This document shows positions 24,106 through 31,304 of a stretch of 31,304 nt of DNA, in pieces. The translations under genes were made by a program, and so were the position numbers. How positions within the stretch are numbered: position 1 is the stretch's first letter; each line of letters begins with the position of its first letter. The notes beneath the pieces are model-generated. The model ran no database searches. It was not told where the DNA came from and saw nothing but the letters and a program-made list of their open reading frames with translations. Location: NCBI GenBank assembly GCA_934320845.1, contig CAKRFU010000028.1:1-31304 (forward strand). The letters are read 5' to 3'. This stretch comes from an uncultured Lachnospiraceae bacterium (GTDB lineage Bacteria; Bacillota; Clostridia; Lachnospirales; Lachnospiraceae).

Positions 24106-24955
24106 GTGATATGCCATATGTCTGTTTAAACATTCTTGAAAAATAGTTGCTGCTTTGGAAACCTGATTCTATTGAAATATCAGATATTGACAGTCTGTTA
24201 TGTGGGTTTTCAAGCAGCGAGCAGGCATATTGCAGCCTGAGGTTAATAAGATAGCGGTGTGGGGTTATATGATAAACTTCCGAGAACAGACGCATAAAGT
24301 GTCTTTCGGACATAAAAGATATAGCGGCAAGTTTTTTTGTGGATATATCTGTTTTAAAATTTTTTTCTATATAACTCACTGACTGGGCAATTTTAAATTC
24401 TGCATTATTGTTTGTGGCAGTTGTTTTTTCGTTACAACATCTTGAAAGATATGTGATTAAAATCTGAAAAAGAGCAGTAACGGTAGTGTGTCTGCCCGGT
24501 GTCATGGTATTGTATTCTTTATATAAAACAGTGATTATTGATTTTACATTCTCAAATTCTTCAAAATTTAATTTCAGAAAATGCTGGTATTTATCATTTT
24601 GTGACAGATAAGGTTCTATTTTAAAAAGTTTGTGGTATCCCGGAAGTTTTCCAAGGTCGTTGTACCTGTCAAAAGCGAAAGAGGGCTGGAAGAGTATATT
24701 ACATATATGAAGGTCGTGAACATCTGTAAAATTGTGCGAAACTCCCTCGCCGAATACAAAAACGTCGCCACGTTTTATATAGTATGTTTTATTATTCACC
24801 TGTTGCATTGAAGTTCCGTCAAGAACAATCATCAGTTCATAAAAATCTGCATGATAATGCATTTTCCCATCGGAATCGTGATGTCCATATTGTATAAAAA
24901 AAGGAAATGTCTTATCTGATGTGAAATAGTGTAAATACATTGGCTCAGCATTCAT
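24062..24955 (-). CDS. AraC family transcriptional regulator with cupin-like N-terminus
   Basis: 297 aa from minus-strand ATG 24955, which has GGAGG nearby (24963-24970 on the plus strand as TCCTCC). An in-frame ATG at 25009 lacks a site. The N-terminal ~130 residues show a cupin sensor (DGKMHYHADFYELMIVLDGTSMQQVNNKTYYIKRGDVFVF split here for clarity), and the C-terminal ~100 residues the double helix-turn-helix ending FGSSNYFSRMFKQ-type sequence (here QSSNYFSRMFKQTYGISPKDFR). Sugar-responsive AraC regulators have this layout. It is divergent from the GH43 gene and likely controls it, with the palindrome between them as candidate site. Confidence 0.92.
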   Translation of the reverse strand: MNAEPMYLHYFTSDKTFPFFIQYGHHDSDGKMHYHADFYELMIVLDGTSMQQVNNKTYYIKRGDVFVFGEGVSHNFTDVHDLHICNILFQPSFAFDRYNDLGKLPGYHKLFKIEPYLSQNDKYQHFLKLNFEEFENVKSIITVLYKEYNTMTPGRHTTVTALFQILITYLSRCCNEKTTATNNNAEFKIAQSVSYIEKNFKTDISTKKLAAISFMSERHFMRLFSEVYHITPHRYLINLRLQYACSLLENPHNRLSISDISIESGFQSSNYFSRMFKQTYGISPKDFRVKEQVFLYQ

Positions 24956-24985
24956 ATATAATAATCCTCCATTAGATATAATCGG

Positions 24986-25022
24986 CAGTTTTGTGCTATT
25001 TTTTGGCAATAGTGTAAAACTG
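24986..25022. promoter_or_regulatory. imperfect 37-bp palindrome in the araC-type/GH43 divergent region
   Basis: The left arm CAGTTTTGTGCTATT (24986-25000) and right arm AATAGTGTAAAACTG (25008-25022) match at 12 of 15 positions around TTTTGGC. TATAAT (25042-25047) follows 19 bp downstream toward the GH43 gene. It is a candidate operator for the adjacent AraC protein. Confidence 0.5.
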
Positions 25023-25087
25023 TATTAAACCAGACTATGTTTATAATATCACAAATTCTGTTAAAAACAAAGTATTGGAGGATGAAA

Positions 25088-26872
25088 ATGAGAAAAAAAT
25101 TATATTTAGCTGCGTCACTTGCACTCAGCGCAGTGCTTTTATTTCAAGGAACAGTTCCTTTCAACAGTTCATATGCAAAAACAAAACTTAATGTTAAATT
25201 GAGCAAGACAAAAGTTACATTAAACAAAGGAAAATCATATAAACTTAAAGTTACGGTTAGCGGAGTAAAGAAAGCAAATATTACTTTCAAAAGCTCAAAA
25301 ACTGCAGTTGCGAGTGTAAATAAATCTGGAAAGATTTCTGCTAAAAAGGCAGGAAAAGCAAAAATTACCGTAACGGTTAAAAAAGGAAAAGATACAGTAA
25401 AAAAGACATGTCAGGTCACTGTCAAGCAGACCGGTACATCACAGTCAGAGCCAACCTTTGCTCCTGAAATTAAAAAGGCAACAGAAAACAATCCTATTCT
25501 TACAAATTGTTATGTGGCAGACCCGGCGGTTATAGAATACAACGGAAGAATATATGTATATATGACAAATGATTCCCAGCATTATGAAAGGGGAGAAAAG
25601 AAAGAGAGCAATACATACGAGTATATTCAGAGCCTTCACATAATATCTACCGATGACATGGTTAACTGGACAGACCACGGAACATTTCAGATAGCGGCAG
25701 CAAATACTAAGGATAAATTTGGTACTGCTAAGTGGGCGGGCTGTTGTTGGGCACCATGTGCGGCATATAAAAAGATAGACGGCAAAGACAAGTTCTTTAT
25801 ATATTTTACAAACGGAGGATATCAGATAGGAGTTGTTGAGGCTGATTCACCGGCGGGACCGTTTACTGACCCGGTTGGAAAAGCATTAGTAGGACCTTTT
25901 TCGGCAAATGAATCAACAACAGGAGCACTCGACCCATCTGTATTTACAGATGATGACGGAACATCATATTTGTGTTACGGAAATGGTGAGCTCGATGAAA
26001 AAGGCAAAAATGGTGCTAGAATCAGAAAACTTGCTGAAGATATGATTTCGTTTGACGGACCTGAGATTACGATAGATGCACCATATTTCTTTGAAGACAG
26101 CGGAATAAATAAGATTGGTGACACATATTATTTCTCATATTGTTCAAACTGGAGCAAGAGAAGTGAACAGTACAGTGATTTGGGACGTTGTTCAATCGGT
26201 TATATGACATCGAAATCACCTGAGGGACCATATGAATATAAAGGTGATGTATTGGAAAATTGCGGAAAGGTATTTGGAGTAGATGCTAATAATCATCACT
26301 CAATAATAAAGTTTAATGATAAATATTACATGTTTTATCATACAAGAGTATTGGAGACAGCACTTGGTTCAGACCTCGGTTTCAGAAGCAGTCATGTAAA
26401 TGAACTTACAGTAAACGCAGATGGTACACTCGAGCCGGTAAAACAGGATCTTACCGGAGTTTCGCAGATAAAAGCATTTAATCCATATGAAGAAACAAAG
26501 GGAACGACATATTCTGACTGTTCCGGAATGGTAGTAACAAGGTATCTTGTTGATGGAGCATATATGGAGGCAGTAAGCGAGCCTGATAAGTATCAGTATG
26601 CATGGAGTCTCATAAAGGGAGCAGATTTCGGAACAACATCACCGTCAAAATTTGTTGCTCACTTTAAAATGGAAAAGAACAAAACAGCAAAGATAAAAGT
26701 ATATGCGGATAAACTTGGCAAAGATGTGATTGCCGAAGCAGACATAGTTCCAGATGAAAATGGGGATGCCGCAGTATCGGTTTCAACTCAGAAGATAACA
26801 GGAACACATAATATTTACTTTGCATTTGATGGTGCAGTGCAGTCGTTTGAGGATTGGAAATTTGAGAAGTAA
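25088..26872 (+). CDS. secreted GH43-type glycoside hydrolase with Big2 domain
   Basis: 594 aa. The start at 25088 has GGAGG six bases upstream (25077-25081); ATG 25082 is too close. Residues 1-28 are a signal peptide (MRKKLYLAASLALSAVLLFQ, ending SYA). Residues about 31-112 are a bacterial Ig-like Big2 domain, Lys-rich, which probably binds wall or carbohydrate. A five-bladed GH43 domain follows: D145 in the ADPAVI motif (general base), D282 in LDPSVF (pKa modulator) and E336 in FFEDSG (acid). The last ~130 residues are beta-rich and CBM6-like. Such enzymes release arabinose or xylose from arabinoxylan; the exact specificity is not decided. It is controlled by the divergent AraC gene by position. 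Confidence 0.9.
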   Translation: MRKKLYLAASLALSAVLLFQGTVPFNSSYAKTKLNVKLSKTKVTLNKGKSYKLKVTVSGVKKANITFKSSKTAVASVNKSGKISAKKAGKAKITVTVKKGKDTVKKTCQVTVKQTGTSQSEPTFAPEIKKATENNPILTNCYVADPAVIEYNGRIYVYMTNDSQHYERGEKKESNTYEYIQSLHIISTDDMVNWTDHGTFQIAAANTKDKFGTAKWAGCCWAPCAAYKKIDGKDKFFIYFTNGGYQIGVVEADSPAGPFTDPVGKALVGPFSANESTTGALDPSVFTDDDGTSYLCYGNGELDEKGKNGARIRKLAEDMISFDGPEITIDAPYFFEDSGINKIGDTYYFSYCSNWSKRSEQYSDLGRCSIGYMTSKSPEGPYEYKGDVLENCGKVFGVDANNHHSIIKFNDKYYMFYHTRVLETALGSDLGFRSSHVNELTVNADGTLEPVKQDLTGVSQIKAFNPYEETKGTTYSDCSGMVVTRYLVDGAYMEAVSEPDKYQYAWSLIKGADFGTTSPSKFVAHFKMEKNKTAKIKVYADKLGKDVIAEADIVPDENGDAAVSVSTQKITGTHNIYFAFDGAVQSFEDWKFEK

Positions 26873-26932
26873 TTGTACTATAGCAGTAATGGCTTAATCA
26901 ATGTAACTGTTATGCAGATGTTAATATGGAAT

Positions 26933-26978
26933 AATAACGCAGGCTTTCATTTATGATTGCCTGCGTTATTGTCATGTT
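26933..26978 (+). terminator. terminator after the GH43 gene
   Basis: A perfect 12-bp stem AATAACGCAGGC (26933-26944) / GCCTGCGTTATT (26959-26970), followed by GTCATGTTTTT. Confidence 0.8.
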
Positions 26979-27092
26979 TTTATATTGTTATGTTTCCTGA
27001 CTGTAATGATTCTGTGCAATTATATGACAATCAAAGGTGTCTTATTGGATGGCACTGTTGCAAATGGTCTGGCATTTGTTTTTGAATTTACG

Positions 27093-27253
27093 TTAAGTTT
27101 CGCTAAGTTTCACTTGTGTAGCTTGATGGAAAAAATTGGATAAAATAATATATGTAAAAAAGCACTGAAAGCCATACAATTTATGCGTTTTTAAGTGCTT
27201 TTTTGTTATGATAAAAGGTGAAAATGCCAATAAGTTTAAGTTTCGCTAAGTTT
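27093..27253. repeat. 18-bp direct repeats flanking a 125-bp segment
   Basis: TTAAGTTTCGCTAAGTTT occurs at 27093-27110 and, identical, at 27236-27253. Each copy is itself AAGTTT-CGCT-AAGTTT. The segment between holds a terminator-like hairpin (27156-27204). The second copy adjoins the truncated gene. The stretch 26979-27092 shows no gene. Confidence 0.7.
27156..27204. terminator. hairpin with A and T flanks, bidirectional terminator-like
   Basis: AAAAAAGCACT (27156-27166) pairs with AGTGCTTTTTT (27194-27204), with a 27-nt loop. The T run is part of the stem. Confidence 0.6.
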
Positions 27254-27263
27254 TGAAGATTGA

Positions 27264-28232
27264 AGAACGCAAGCAGTCAAGAATGCACATAATGAGGAAC
27301 AGAAAGCAACTATCAAAGAGGTTGGAAAACAGCAACTGCGTTCCTGGGGCATTTTGATTGAGCGTGATGGAAAAGATTATCCGTCTAATGCCTTTGCTAT
27401 TTTGACAGGCAATGGAGGTCTTCATGTTGCAACGCAATGTGGTGTGTTCAAAGGCACAACGAAAGCGGTATTTGTTGATCGTAGGGAATATACCGGTCCA
27501 CTTTGGGAGCAGGTAGATGAAGCATTTCAGTTTGTCCTGAGAAATATTCATCTAGGTGCTACCATTGTGGGGATTTATCGGCAGGATATTTATGAGATTC
27601 CACCGGATGCTATTCGTGAGTTGATTATCAATGCGATGGTACATCGTAGTTATCTGGATCATGGTACGATACAGGTTGCAGTATATGACAACCGATTGGA
27701 AATTACTTCGTCAGGAAAGCTGCCAATGGGGCAGACTATGGAGCGTATGAAAGAAGGATATTCTAAAATTAGAAATGAAACTCTTGCTCATGCATTTGCT
27801 TATATGAATTTAATCGAGCATTGGGGAAGCGGTATTCCGAGAATTATTGATAAAGTAAAAACAGCCGGACTGAGGGAACCGGAGTTTATTGGCGGTGAAG
27901 TTGATTTGCGTATCAATATTTATCGAGGTCAGGTTGCTACAGATGACCTCAATAATGACTATAGAATGCCAGATACTATGAATAAAGTGCCAGATACTAT
28001 GAATAAAGTGCCGGATAGTGCTAATGAAGTGCCGGATAATGAACAGGAACAAAAAATTTATAGATATGTATCGGAAAATGAATCTATTACTACTGCTGAG
28101 ACGGTAGAGCTTTTGAAAGTAAAACCGCGTAGAGCTAGAGTTGTTTTAAAGAATATGGTTAATAGTGGTTGTTTGAGAAAAGAAGGTGCGGCGCGAAGCA
28201 CAATTTATGTAAAAAATACGGAAGAGAGATAA
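27264..28232 (+). pseudogene. 5'-truncated ATP-binding/putative DNA-binding protein (COG2865-like)
   Basis: The frame is open from 27264 after TGA at 27261-27263. It matches the central and C-terminal parts of the RecG-related COG2865 proteins: LRSWGILIERDGKDYPSNAF, then PDAIRELIINAMVHRSY (ATPase N-box-like), ITSSGKLPMG, and a terminal winged-helix segment ESITTAETVELLKVKPRRARVVLKNM. The N-terminal AlbA_2/Schlafen-like domain of about 200 residues is absent, and there is no clear start codon with a ribosome site; a TTG at 27354 could give a 292-aa product. Near residue 205 a short tandem repeat codes for VPDTMNK units. It is most likely a remnant gene beside a direct repeat. Confidence 0.75.
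27967..28029 (+). repeat. 21-bp coding minisatellite
   Basis: Units of 21 bases: two nearly identical copies encoding (M/V)PDTMNK, then a diverged copy encoding VPDSANE, followed by VPDN. Tandem VPD-type linkers of variable number are common in this protein family. Confidence 0.7.
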
Positions 28233-28320
28233 TGCAGCATGGATAGTCTACAGTAGGTATTTATCGGGATAAGGTTTTGAAATCAGAAGATTCGCAAGTA
28301 TAGCACAAGTTTAAAAATAA

Positions 28321-28347
28321 TTAGCACTCACCTCTTGACAGTGCTAA
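28321..28347 (+). promoter_or_regulatory. CIRCE operator (HrcA binding site) of clpB
   Basis: TTAGCACTC (28321-28329), nine bases, CAGTGCTAA (28339-28347). It matches the CIRCE consensus TTAGCACTC-N9-GAGTGCTAA at 17 of 18 arm positions (C for G at the first base of the right arm). Confidence 0.9.
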
Positions 28348-28363
28348 CAATCAGTGCTATTAT
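28335..28363 (+). promoter_or_regulatory. sigma-A promoter of clpB inside the CIRCE element
   Basis: TTGACA (28335-28340), 17 bp, TATTAT (28358-28363). The -35 overlaps the spacer and right arm of CIRCE, so bound HrcA would block RNA polymerase. Confidence 0.85.
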
Positions 28364-28451
28364 GTCTTGCAGATAAAGAAAACAATGTTATTGACATATA
28401 AGTTTTGAATAATAAAAAACAATGTCATTCTCATAGAGGGGAGGAGATTAC

Positions 28452-31034
28452 ATGAACATCAGTAAATTTACTCAGAAATCGCAGGAAGTAGTTCAGGGAT
28501 GCGAGAAGATTGCTATGGATTATGGCCATCAGGAGATGGGCGAGGAACATTTGCTTGCATCTATGATGAAAGTTGATGACAGTCTTATCAGCAAACTCAT
28601 TGAAAAGATGGGAATTGAACCTGAAGTATTTCTGGCACAGATAGATGGACTTTTAAATAAACGTCCGAAAGTAACAGGCGGAGATATGCGTATCGACCGT
28701 TATCTTAATGAAACGCTTATATATGCGGAAGATGAAGCAAAGCGCATGGGAGATGAATATGTTTCTGTTGAGCATTTGTTCCTTAGTCTTCTCGCACATC
28801 CGAGTAAAGAAGTAAAGGCACTTTTCAAACAGTGTCAGATAACTAAAGAGAGATTTCTTCAGGTGCTTTCACAGGTGAGAGGAAACCAGCGTGTGACAAG
28901 CGATAATCCTGAGGCAACTTATGATACACTTGAAAAATACGGAACCGACCTTGTAGAAAGAGCAAAGGAAGGAAAAATGGATCCTGTTATCGGCAGGGAT
29001 AGTGAGATTAGAAATGTCATCCGTATTCTTTCGAGAAAAAATAAAAATAATCCGGTACTTATCGGTGAGCCTGGTGTCGGTAAAACAGCGGCAGTTGAGG
29101 GGCTTGCACAGCGTATAGTAAGAGGTGATGTGCCTGGAGAGCTTAAAGATAAAAAAATATTTGCACTTGATATGGGTGCACTCGTTGCAGGCGCAAAATA
29201 CAGAGGTGAGTTTGAGGAAAGGCTTAAGGCTGTTCTTGAGGAAGTAAAGAAAAGCGAAGGTCAGATTATACTCTTTATTGATGAGCTTCATACAATTGTA
29301 GGTGCCGGAAAAACAGATGGTGCCATGGATGCGGGCAATATGCTTAAACCAATGCTTGCAAGAGGTGAACTTCATTGTATAGGTGCAACAACGCTTGACG
29401 AGTATCGTATGTATATTGAGAAAGACGCAGCACTTGAAAGACGTTTCCAGCCTGTTATGGTTAGTGAGCCGACTGTCGAGGACACGATTTCAATACTTCG
29501 TGGACTTAAGGACAGATACGAGGTATATCATGGCGTAAAGATTACGGATGCCGCACTTGTTGCAGCCGCAACACTTTCAAACAGATATATTTCAGACAGA
29601 TTTCTTCCTGATAAGGCAATAGATCTTGTGGATGAAGCATGTGCAATGATAAAAACAGAACTTGATTCACTTCCGGCAGAACTTGATGAAGTACAGCGAA
29701 AGATTATGCAGATGGAAATTGAGGAAGCTGCTCTTAAAAAAGAGACAGACCATATTTCAAAAGAGAGACTTGCAACGCTTCAAAAAGAACTTGCCGAACT
29801 TAAAGACAGTTTTACAGCCCAAAAGTCAAAATGGGATCAGGAGAAATCATCTGTTGATAAAGTAAACAAAGTGAAAGAACAGATTGACGCACTTCATACT
29901 GAAATGGATGCGGCAAAGCGTGAGTATAATCTTGAAAAGCTTGCAGAACTTCAATATGGCAGACTGCCTGAACTTGAAAAACAGCTTGAGGCAGAAGAAG
30001 CAAAGGTTAAGAAGGAAGACAGGACGCTTGTGCAGGAAAATGTAACAGATGATGAGATTGCAAAGATTGTGTCAAGATGGACAGGAATTCCTATCACAAA
30101 ATTAAATGAAGGTGAGAGAGAAAAAACACTTCATCTTGAAGATGAACTTCATAAGAGAGTTATCGGTCAGGAAGAAGGAGTTAAGCTTGTATCTGAAGCT
30201 ATTCTTCGTTCAAAAGCGGGTATTAAAGATCCTACAAAACCTATCGGTTCATTCCTTTTCCTCGGTCCAACAGGTGTAGGTAAGACAGAACTTGCAAAAA
30301 CGCTTGCGGCAAGTCTTTTTGATGATGAGAATAACATGGTTCGTATCGATATGAGCGAATACATGGAGAAATATTCAGTGTCAAGACTTATAGGAGCACC
30401 TCCGGGATATGTAGGATATGAGGAAGGCGGTCAGCTTACAGAGGCAGTCCGTAGAAAACCATATTCGGTAATACTTTTTGATGAGATTGAAAAGGCACAT
30501 CCGGATGTATTCAATGTACTTTTGCAGGTGCTTGATGATGGACGTGTGACAGATTCGCAGGGAAGAACGGTAGACTTTAAGAATACAATTATTATTCTTA
30601 CATCAAATATAGGTTCTTCATATCTTCTTGATGGAATTGAGGAAGATGGAAACATAAGTGATGAGGCAAGAGAACATGCAATGGCTGATTTAAGAGCCAG
30701 TTTCAGACCTGAGTTCCTTAACCGCCTTGACGAGATAGTAATGTTTAAGCCACTGACAAAGAATAATATTCAGGGTATTATTTCAATACTTATGGATGAT
30801 TTAAATAAACGGCTTGCAGATAAGGAACTTAAAGTGGAACTTACTGATGATGCTATAAAATATATTGCAGATAATGCATATGAACCGGCATTTGGAGCTC
30901 GTCCGTTGAAGCGTTTCCTACAGAAGAATATAGAGACACTTCTTGCAAAAGAAATCCTCGGTGATAAGGTTCATACGGGAGATGTTATAACTATAAGTGT
31001 TGTTGGTGAGAATTTTGTAGTAAGCACAAAATAA
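28452..31034 (+). CDS. clpB: ATP-dependent chaperone ClpB
   Basis: An 860-aa hexameric disaggregase. The Clp N-domain has two repeats (about 1-150). NBD1 has Walker [10 protein letters not shown] with K211, Walker [10 protein letters not shown] and the [12 protein letters not shown] segment. The coiled-coil middle domain (about 400-540), rich in Glu/Lys, distinguishes ClpB from ClpC/ClpA. NBD2 has [10 protein letters not shown] with K611, [13 protein letters not shown], and the sensor-2 motif [10 protein letters not shown]. No ClpP-binding loop was noted. GGGGAGGAG precedes ATG 28452. It rescues heat-aggregated proteins with DnaK and is regulated by HrcA through CIRCE. Confidence 0.97.
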   Translation: MNISKFTQKSQEVVQGCEKIAMDYGHQEMGEEHLLASMMKVDDSLISKLIEKMGIEPEVFLAQIDGLLNKRPKVTGGDMRIDRYLNETLIYAEDEAKRMGDEYVSVEHLFLSLLAHPSKEVKALFKQCQITKERFLQVLSQVRGNQRVTSDNPEATYDTLEKYGTDLVERAKEGKMDPVIGRDSEIRNVIRILSRKNKNNPVLIGEPGVGKTAAVEGLAQRIVRGDVPGELKDKKIFALDMGALVAGAKYRGEFEERLKAVLEEVKKSEGQIILFIDELHTIVGAGKTDGAMDAGNMLKPMLARGELHCIGATTLDEYRMYIEKDAALERRFQPVMVSEPTVEDTISILRGLKDRYEVYHGVKITDAALVAAATLSNRYISDRFLPDKAIDLVDEACAMIKTELDSLPAELDEVQRKIMQMEIEEAALKKETDHISKERLATLQKELAELKDSFTAQKSKWDQEKSSVDKVNKVKEQIDALHTEMDAAKREYNLEKLAELQYGRLPELEKQLEAEEAKVKKEDRTLVQENVTDDEIAKIVSRWTGIPITKLNEGEREKTLHLEDELHKRVIGQEEGVKLVSEAILRSKAGIKDPTKPIGSFLFLGPTGVGKTELAKTLAASLFDDENNMVRIDMSEYMEKYSVSRLIGAPPGYVGYEEGGQLTEAVRRKPYSVILFDEIEKAHPDVFNVLLQVLDDGRVTDSQGRTVDFKNTIIILTSNIGSSYLLDGIEEDGNISDEAREHAMADLRASFRPEFLNRLDEIVMFKPLTKNNIQGIISILMDDLNKRLADKELKVELTDDAIKYIADNAYEPAFGARPLKRFLQKNIETLLAKEILGDKVHTGDVITISVVGENFVVSTK

Positions 31035-31107
31035 AAATATGATGTAAGGGTTAAAAACAAATAGTAAAAATACCTTTTGACCCAAATATCATAATATATT
31101 ATTAGGC

Positions 31108-31146
31108 AGAGGCATCTGTACCGATTGGTGCAGATGTCTCTTATTG
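31108..31146 (+). terminator. terminator after clpB
   Basis: AGAGGCATCTG (31108-31118) pairs with CAGATGTCTCT (31131-31141), extended inward by TACC/GGTG around a GATT tetraloop, followed by TATTGT. Confidence 0.8.
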
Positions 31147-31304
31147 TGTATTGAAGTATAAATTTTTGTATTTATTCCGCATTTGGAATGTCTTTTTATA
31201 TGAAAAAAAATAAATAAAATAAAAAGTAACTTTTTTTTGAGTTATTACAATATACAGGTGTAAGGGTTCTACCCGAGACGTCAAAGGAAGAGAAAGGAAC
31301 GACA
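31147..31304 (+). other. AT-rich intergenic stretch with a possible 5' leader at the window edge
   Basis: No ORF with a ribosome site is seen. From about 31255 the base composition changes from A/T-rich to mixed (CAGGTGTAAGGGTTCTACCC), as if a structured leader RNA began just before the window ends. No known riboswitch can be confirmed from 50 bases. Confidence 0.3.

Noticed and set aside
31255..31304. Guanidine/ykkC riboswitch
   Set aside because: Only the word AGGGTTC matches; the following conserved segments are not recognisable before the window ends.

Overview
The window looks like a chromosomal segment of a low-GC Gram-positive anaerobe of the Clostridia, most likely a Lachnospiraceae relative (Roseburia/Agathobacter/Butyrivibrio type). 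This is an inference from the AT-rich codon use, strong AGGAGG ribosome binding sites, a CIRCE-controlled clpB, the pst-phoU-phoPR order and the protein styles. I see no rRNA, tRNA, CRISPR array or intact transposon.

Layout. (1) 1-2030: end of an unidentified gene, then a sulfur-carrier operon (thioredoxin-like protein, ThiS-like carrier, ThiF/MoeB-like activating enzyme, JAMM/M67 peptidase). The carrier ends GGGSF, so its Gly-Gly is capped and must be trimmed, as in protein-thiocarboxylate pathways to homocysteine or cysteine. (2) 2030-6813: a very AT-rich agr-type quorum-sensing island bounded by terminators. It has an AgrA-like LytTR regulator (frameshifted), an AgrC-like GHKL kinase (split at a run of seven A), a 45-aa AgrD-like autoinducer precursor, an 11-codon leader ORF, a secreted Cys-containing protein, a small zinc-ribbon membrane protein and an AgrB protease. 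Two 13-bp direct repeats 22 bp apart, upstream of agrD, fit LytTR binding. (3) 6915-17799: a Na/Pi symporter with PhoU tail, thioredoxin reductase, a secreted cell-wall-type protein, then the full phosphate system pstS-pstC-pstA-pstB-phoU-phoP-phoR, with a PhoP-box-like promoter before pstS. (4) 17862-19423: HAD phosphatase and a convergent DUF1275 membrane protein. (5) 19674-26970: a carbohydrate/sensing region with a CE2-like SGNH esterase, an ECF-type sigma factor with a membrane partner, a CHASE-domain hybrid histidine kinase, an AraC regulator and a divergent secreted GH43 enzyme. A large imperfect palindrome lies between the last two. (6) 27093-28232: an 18-bp direct repeat and a 5'-truncated ATP-binding (COG2865-like) gene. 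(7) 28321-31034: clpB under a CIRCE operator overlapping a TTGACA-N17-TATTAT promoter, then a terminator and the start of an unidentified leader.

The most unusual part is the agr island. agrD and agrB are separated by two accessory genes instead of being adjacent, both signalling genes carry a one-base frame loss, and the peptide gene is intact. The other notable signals are regulatory: an 11-bp-phased TTGAAG array before trxB, a 17-bp perfect inverted repeat before the esterase, and alternative hairpins between pstS and pstC.
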